Assembly (NCBI GenBank): GCA_036336715.1
Contig: JAYZFP010000071.1
Location: 1 to 19,132 of the forward strand
Reading direction: 5' to 3'
Length of the DNA stretch: 19,132 nucleotides
Source: JABAAE01 sp036336715
Lineage (GTDB): Bacteria; Planctomycetota; Planctomycetia; Pirellulales; Pirellulaceae
Position 1 is the first letter of the stretch. Each line of letters opens with the position of its first letter. A model generated the notes under the pieces. It had not been told where the DNA came from, searched no databases, and saw only the letters and a program-made list of their open reading frames with translations. Shown in pieces: positions 15,267 through 19,132 of the stretch. A program made the position numbers and the translations under genes.

Positions 15267-15823
15267 TCCGAATCCTCAATGACCTGAAGTGATCGCAATT
15301 CCGACCGCAGGCGAGCCCGGGCACGATGGAGTCGAGCCTCCACGGCGCTGTGGCTGACACCCAGATGATCGGCAATCTGGTAATAGTTCCAATTTTCACT
15401 GTATTTGAGCAGAAGGATTTCGCGGTCTTTTTCCCTCAACTGCTCCATGGCACGGCGAATCAGCTCCTTACGCTCGTCAGCCAGTAACCAATCCAGTGGA
15501 CTCGCCTGCTTACGATCCAGTTCCGTTGGTTGCTCCCGTACCGCATATCGATCGTTAAGCTTGCGAATCCTTCCCATTTTTCGCCGGTACAGCAGCGATT
15601 GCCGGATGGCCACCCGGTAAAGCCATGGGGCTACCTTGGCTTCATCTTCAATGGGAGCGGATTGCCTGACCGCAGCCAACGCGACTTCCTGCAATACTTC
15701 CTCGACAGCCTGCGGCTCACCAACCCGCGCATACACGATCGCCCACAACCAGCGCTGGTGTTTTTCCAGGGCTGCTTGCCAGTCGATTTTCGATGGCTGC
15801 TTGACGGTAATTCCGCTTTCCAT
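15263..15823 (-). CDS. ECF-subfamily RNA polymerase sigma factor
   Basis: This sigma-70 factor of 186 residues (from the ATG at 15823) carries region 2 (ALEKHQRWLWAIVYARVG, VEEVLQEVALAAVRQ, VAPWLYRVAIRQSLLYRRK) and region 4 (LREKDREILLLKYSENWNYYQIADHL and the HTH GVSHSAVEARLHRARARL). Region 3 is absent, as in all ECF factors. The frame stays open upstream to a TTG at 15943, but those 40 residues have no sigma-like features and cover a 17-bp palindrome, so I prefer the ATG; GGAG lies about 14 bases upstream, further than usual. It heads the sigma/anti-sigma/PDZ operon with an ATGA overlap. Autoregulation from its own promoter would be typical of the family. Confidence 0.92.
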   Translation of the reverse strand: MESGITVKQPSKIDWQAALEKHQRWLWAIVYARVGEPQAVEEVLQEVALAAVRQSAPIEDEAKVAPWLYRVAIRQSLLYRRKMGRIRKLNDRYAVREQPTELDRKQASPLDWLLADERKELIRRAMEQLREKDREILLLKYSENWNYYQIADHLGVSHSAVEARLHRARARLRSELRSLQVIEDSE

Positions 15824-15921
15824 GTCTTGATTACGATCTCCGTTTGGAGAGTGGTTTCCCCGGGCGGGGAAATCTTGCGAAAGTCCGTCAAAATTGCCCA
15901 AAATCCTGAAATAACCGTGTT

Positions 15922-15938
15922 TTTGAAGAGTCTTCAAA
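15922..15938. promoter_or_regulatory. 17-bp perfect palindrome in the divergent sigma/galM region
   Basis: TTTGAAGA-G-TCTTCAAA is an 8+1+8 inverted repeat, 99 bases above the sigma ATG and about 150 bases before the epimerase ATG. Symmetric sites of this size are typical of dimeric repressor operators. A smaller dyad, CCACC-GT-GGTGG, lies at 15959-15970. No regulator of the dimeric type is encoded in the window, so the binder is unknown. Confidence 0.5.
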
Positions 15939-16085
15939 TCCAAATCTCATTCGCCACGCCACCGTGGTGGACCCGATCTCCACGCCCCGGTTCTCCCGTA
16001 GTGCAATCAGGTCCGGTGGTTTATAGTGCCGAACTCCTGTCTGGGGACGCACCAGACTTCAGGCAACCGAAAAAAAGAAACTTCC

Positions 16086-17129
16086 ATGAACATCGAAAAA
16101 TCAGATTTTGGTCAGACATCCAGGGGTGAAGCCGTTGATCGATTTGTCTGCACCAATGACCAGGGACTCTCCATGTCCCTTATCAGTTACGGCGCCATCA
16201 TGCAGGAAATGAGAACACCGGACCGCAACGGCTTGCTTGCCAACATCAACCTCGGCACCGGGACCCTGCAGGGTTATGAAGCCTGTGTCGCCTACCTTGG
16301 GGCCACCGTCGGCCGCTTCTGCAACCGCATTGGAGGTGCACGATTTTCACTGGATGGAACCGAATATCAACTTGCCAGGAACAACCCGCCGAATTGCCTG
16401 CATGGCGGCATACGGGGCTTCAGCCATGCCGTATGGAAGACCGAAGAATGCAAATCGGTTGACTCTGTCGGAATCCGATTTTCTCACACCAGCCCGGACG
16501 GTGACGAGGGCTTTCCGGGTCAAATGCAGGTGGTCGCCGAATACAGGTTGAGCAATACAAACGAGCTGGTGATCGATTTTCAAGCCACAGTGGACGCGAT
16601 AACCGTCATCAATCTCACCAATCACAACTATTGGAACCTCGGGGGAGATCATTCGGGCTCCATCCTGGACCACCAGCTGCAGATTGAAGCGGACGAATTC
16701 CTAAGCGTCGATGAGACCTTGATACCCGATGGCTCCTTCACGTCGGTTGACGGGACCGAGCTGGACTTTCGGGAGTCCCGCAGAATCGGAGACCGGATCG
16801 AGACCTTAAGCAAGACGCCTGCCAACGGTTATGACCATTGCTACGCCCTCCGTTCCCGCACAGGTCAACTGGCACTCGCGGCCACGGCAATCGATCCGCA
16901 CTCCGGTCGAAAGATGGAAATCCTTACAACACAGCCCGGCATCCAGCTTTACACGGGCAACTGGTTGTCGGGTGACGAGGGAAGCTGCGGGTTTTCACGC
17001 CACGAAGCATTCTGCCTTGAGACGCAGCACTTCCCGGATGCCCCCAATATTCCGTCATTTCCCACTACGGAACTCAATCCGGGCGAGCGGTTTCACCAAA
17101 CGACCGTCCACCGCTTCGACGTGCAGTAG
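16086..17129 (+). CDS. galM: Aldose 1-epimerase (mutarotase)
   Basis: This 347-residue protein interconverts alpha and beta anomers of hexoses such as galactose and glucose, in the cytoplasm. Its length is normal for GalM. Key motifs are present in order: ISYGAIMQE; GRFCNRIGGARF (Asn80, Arg81); NNPPNCLHGG (His106, substrate binding); NLTNHNYWNL (His180, catalytic acid); YDHCY with Asp250; and CLETQHFPDAPN with Glu312, the catalytic base. The frame is open from a GTG at 16026, but the ATG at 16086 gives the usual N-terminus; its SD is weak (AAAGAAA). It diverges from the sigma operon. A TATAGT at 16022-16027 may be a -10 box, but its -35 is poor. No other galactose gene lies nearby. Confidence 0.95.
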   Translation: MNIEKSDFGQTSRGEAVDRFVCTNDQGLSMSLISYGAIMQEMRTPDRNGLLANINLGTGTLQGYEACVAYLGATVGRFCNRIGGARFSLDGTEYQLARNNPPNCLHGGIRGFSHAVWKTEECKSVDSVGIRFSHTSPDGDEGFPGQMQVVAEYRLSNTNELVIDFQATVDAITVINLTNHNYWNLGGDHSGSILDHQLQIEADEFLSVDETLIPDGSFTSVDGTELDFRESRRIGDRIETLSKTPANGYDHCYALRSRTGQLALAATAIDPHSGRKMEILTTQPGIQLYTGNWLSGDEGSCGFSRHEAFCLETQHFPDAPNIPSFPTTELNPGERFHQTTVHRFDVQ

Positions 17130-17175
17130 CGTTAAAGTTCCAGTCAAAACCAAAACGGTGCCCGGCGGCAACAAC

Positions 17176-17415
17176 TCAACTCGCGTCGCTCATCTTGGGA
17201 CGGACAGTGCCAAAATGCTTGGCCAGAACTTCCAGTCGATCCTCGGCGTCCGCCAGCATGGCGAGCGCTTCCTCGGCATTCTTGTAAAAATCCTCAGTCG
17301 AATGGTCACCGATACCTGCCGGATGCTCGGAGAGCAACTCCAGGCTCATCAGGGCTTTTTCCTTGTCGGCCAACGCACTCTGTTCGAGGTAGGAAAACAG
17401 ACGGGGGTTTTTCAT
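17176..17415 (-). CDS. Small helical conserved protein of unknown function
   Basis: This is a 79-residue soluble protein starting at the ATG at 17415, with a strong SD (AGGAG, 17428-17424) 8 bases upstream; that spacing decides this start over one 7 codons earlier. The sequence is mostly helical with heptad-like Leu/Ala spacing (FYKNAEEALAMLADAEDRLEVLAKHFG) and no Cys, signal peptide or membrane segment. I do not recognise a named family. It converges with the epimerase gene (46 bases between stops). The good SD and protein-like composition suggest a real gene. Confidence 0.68.
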   Translation of the reverse strand: MKNPRLFSYLEQSALADKEKALMSLELLSEHPAGIGDHSTEDFYKNAEEALAMLADAEDRLEVLAKHFGTVRPKMSDAS

Positions 17416-18042
17416 TTTTTTCGCTCCTGGTTGCAAGTTACTTTTGCGATTTGACGCGATGCAATCTTAAGAGCCTGATACGGCGGGGCAAGAGCGAAGG
17501 CCCCCCATCTGCAGATGACAGGAATCAGACTCAGTACCGGGACAGGGACTCTGAAATTCGGGGAGAGGGCTGACCGAATTCCCGTCCGACTATTGCCGCA
17601 AAAAAACCAAATTGCAATCCAGTCTCAATAAAGACCCCCGCTTTTGACCTGCGTCCGTCACTAAAAAAAAAGAATTTTTTTGGCCCCACACCCCTGCTGG
17701 ACCAACTGTCGAAACATCCCGCGCAGGCTGCGATCGGAAACGGTTTCCCTGGTCTCCTCGTGGCAAAACCGGCCAACCGGTCCGTTCCTGCCCCGAACGA
17801 ATACCCGGGATGAAGTGAGGCTCACATTTCGTCCCGCTGAAAACCGGGAAAACGAGCCCGGACAAATTCCCAATCACTCAACGGCACCCACACATTATGG
17901 ATCACCCTTTGTCCTGCAAATGGAAGGCCAGGGGTCCGATGACTCCATGCAACAAAAAGGAGCGTTCAAAACGCTCCCTGTTCCGCTGAATGATACGATC
18001 GCCTGAAAAAGACTCCCGGCTGTCGATGTCTGTTCGATCTAT
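17416..18042. other. Long non-coding region before the M28 peptidase gene end
   Basis: These 627 bases have no credible gene. Short open frames here have arginine-, proline- and phenylalanine-rich translations without protein character. Elements seen are the SD of the small helical protein, an A9-G-A2-T7 tract at 17663-17681, and the rho-independent terminator at 17951-17977. The middle (17480-17940) is GC-rich and could hold a small RNA, but I see no family signature. Confidence 0.5.
17951..17977 (-). terminator. Rho-independent terminator of the M28 peptidase gene
   Basis: On the minus strand GGAGCGTT-TTG-AACGCTCC (17977-17959) is a perfect 8-bp GC-rich stem followed at once by TTTTTGTT (17958-17951). 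It lies 65 bases after the peptidase stop and is the clearest terminator in the window. Confidence 0.85.
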
Positions 18043-19132
18043 CTATTTGCGGGCTTTGGAATAATGTCCATGCTCGGCTGCCAGGAATGTGGCGGCGTAA
18101 TAGAGTCGCGCACAATTGGAAATCTTGGAAAAGTTGATGCCCCGGATGGTATCGGTGGTTTGGTGATAGTACGGATTAAAGCCCCCAAAAACGAAAGCTA
18201 CCGGAATCCCCTTGTCATGGAAGGACGCCTGATCGCTGCGGCGGAAAACAGTGTCCTCTTCGTCATATTCAAACTTGTAAGCCACAAAACGATTGGCCTC
18301 GATCAGTGTCTCGTGCATCGCCGGTGTGATTTTCCGGGTCCCGATCAGGTGGATGGTCTCCTCATTTTCGGAAGCCGGTTCATCCTCTTTTTCCTCGTTC
18401 CGCCCGATCATGTCGATGTTCAGCATGCAGATGCAATCCTTGATCGGTTTCAGGGGATTATTGGCATAATGCCTGGAACCGACCAGGCCGATCTCCTCTG
18501 CCGCAAACCAAATCATCAGAACACTCCGCCGGGGCCGTTTTCCGTTTGCAGCCAGCGCTTTGGCAATCTGCAGAATGGCCGTCGAACCGCTCGCATTGTC
18601 ATCAGCACCCGGAAAAACACTGTCACCACGGGTACCCAGGTGATCCAGGTGGGCACCGATAATAATATGTTCATGCTTCAGCTTGGGATCCGAACCCTCC
18701 AGCCAACCGACCACGTTGGGATTATGTATTGGCTGATCGATTACCTTCAAATCGATCGCCAGCATCTTTTCAGCCCTTTTGACGACTGCACCGGAGTCTT
18801 TTTCTCCAAGCGAAACGAGGGCTTCCTCCACTCCTGCCCCCGCGGCGAGCTTCCTCGCCGTAGAAACGGAAATCGTGGCCAGCAGCGGACCGCCCCCACG
18901 TATTCCACCGCCCCGATTGGTCACCGGCTGACTCTCGATTTTCCGGTCGTCCGGGACCACCGTCAAAACAGCCATGGGACGAGCAACGACTAGGTCCCGT
19001 TCCAGGGCGCGGGCATTTTTATGGGTAGCAATGATGATGCTGTTACGGAAGGAAGGCAAATCGCCAAGCCGCGCAGTTGGCCCACTGCCCTTAACGAACA
19101 CCAATTTATCCGCAACTTTCCGGTTGCCGTTA
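18043..19132 (-). CDS. M28-family zinc metallopeptidase, 5' end beyond window
   Basis: The frame is open to the right edge (363 codons seen), so the N-terminus, probably with a signal peptide, is missing; an internal TTG at 19104 is not a likely start because the coding pattern continues upstream (NGNRKVADKLVFVKG). The first 120 residues resemble a protease-associated (PA) domain. The peptidase domain shows the co-catalytic two-zinc ligands of M28: GAHLDHLG (His; Asp is catalytic), GADDNASG (bridging Asp), AAEEIGLVGSRHYA (catalytic Glu, ligand Glu), LNIDMIGR (Asp) and YYHQTTDT (His). It is probably an exported aminopeptidase or related exopeptidase. The substrate cannot be told. It is followed by a strong terminator. 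Confidence 0.92.
   Translation of the reverse strand, partial: NGNRKVADKLVFVKGSGPTARLGDLPSFRNSIIIATHKNARALERDLVVARPMAVLTVVPDDRKIESQPVTNRGGGIRGGGPLLATISVSTARKLAAGAGVEEALVSLGEKDSGAVVKRAEKMLAIDLKVIDQPIHNPNVVGWLEGSDPKLKHEHIIIGAHLDHLGTRGDSVFPGADDNASGSTAILQIAKALAANGKRPRRSVLMIWFAAEEIGLVGSRHYANNPLKPIKDCICMLNIDMIGRNEEKEDEPASENEETIHLIGTRKITPAMHETLIEANRFVAYKFEYDEEDTVFRRSDQASFHDKGIPVAFVFGGFNPYYHQTTDTIRGINFSKISNCARLYYAATFLAAEHGHYSKARK

Noticed and set aside
15824..15943. 40-residue N-terminal extension of the sigma factor from a TTG start
   Set aside because: It has no sigma-like features, uses a weak start codon and covers a perfect palindrome. The ATG at 15823 gives a normal ECF length.
16026..16085. 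20-residue N-terminal extension of the epimerase from a GTG start
   Set aside because: The ATG at 16086 gives a typical GalM N-terminus and length. The extension (PNSCLGTHQTSGNRKKETS) is not GalM-like.
17531..17776. 81-codon minus-strand open frame in the long gap
   Set aside because: The translation contains low-complexity stretches from the A/T tract (KKFFFFSDG) and no recognisable pattern or SD.
1..19132. CRISPR array, tRNA, rRNA, insertion sequence or prophage
   Set aside because: No regularly spaced repeats, tRNA or rRNA core sequences, transposase, integrase or phage structural genes were seen on either strand.

Overview
The window looks like chromosomal DNA of a planctomycete (phylum Planctomycetota). 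The main pointers are a DUF1549/DUF1553 'planctomycete cytochrome c' protein next to a pre-peptidase C-terminal (PPC) domain protein, a large Asp-box beta-propeller protein, an ECF sigma/anti-sigma/PDZ cassette, and small CxxC proteins of a type I associate with this phylum. This is a judgement from protein families; there is no rRNA gene in the window. Several genes appear to use GTG or TTG starts, and many lack a clear Shine-Dalgarno site.

Left part (1-6269, all minus strand). In transcription order it holds a secretin of the GspD/PilQ type (6269-4230), a thioredoxin-fold/peroxiredoxin-like lipoprotein gene interrupted by one in-frame TGA (4055-3489), a DUF1549/DUF1553 protein with two haem-type motifs (3144-898), and a PPC-domain protein cut by the window edge (893-1). 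The TGA is the most notable feature. It sits exactly at the first cysteine of the redox motif, giving U-S-Y-C. It is followed at the proper distance by a perfect 6-bp hairpin with a GGUCG loop, which resembles a bacterial SECIS element. I read this gene as an unannotated selenoprotein.

Middle (6270-9503). A non-coding stretch leads to a plus-strand GIY-YIG protein that resembles only the N-terminal half of UvrC. Next come a small minus-strand CxxC/CxxC zinc-ribbon-like protein and a plus-strand HNH endonuclease-family protein.

Right part (9504-19132). A 1076-residue secreted Asp-box propeller protein (minus) is followed by a tightly overlapping minus-strand operon: ECF sigma factor, membrane anti-sigma-like protein, exported PDZ protein. 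This operon diverges from a plus-strand aldose 1-epimerase gene. The shared upstream region carries a 17-bp perfect palindrome. Beyond lie a small helical protein (minus), about 600 bp without a gene, a clear rho-independent terminator, and an M28-family metallopeptidase (minus) cut by the right edge.

No tRNA, rRNA, CRISPR array, insertion sequence or phage gene was seen. Apart from the secretin, which has no partner genes here, and the possible selenoprotein, which needs SelA/B/C/D from elsewhere, the genes look like core or lineage-typical content rather than a mobile island.
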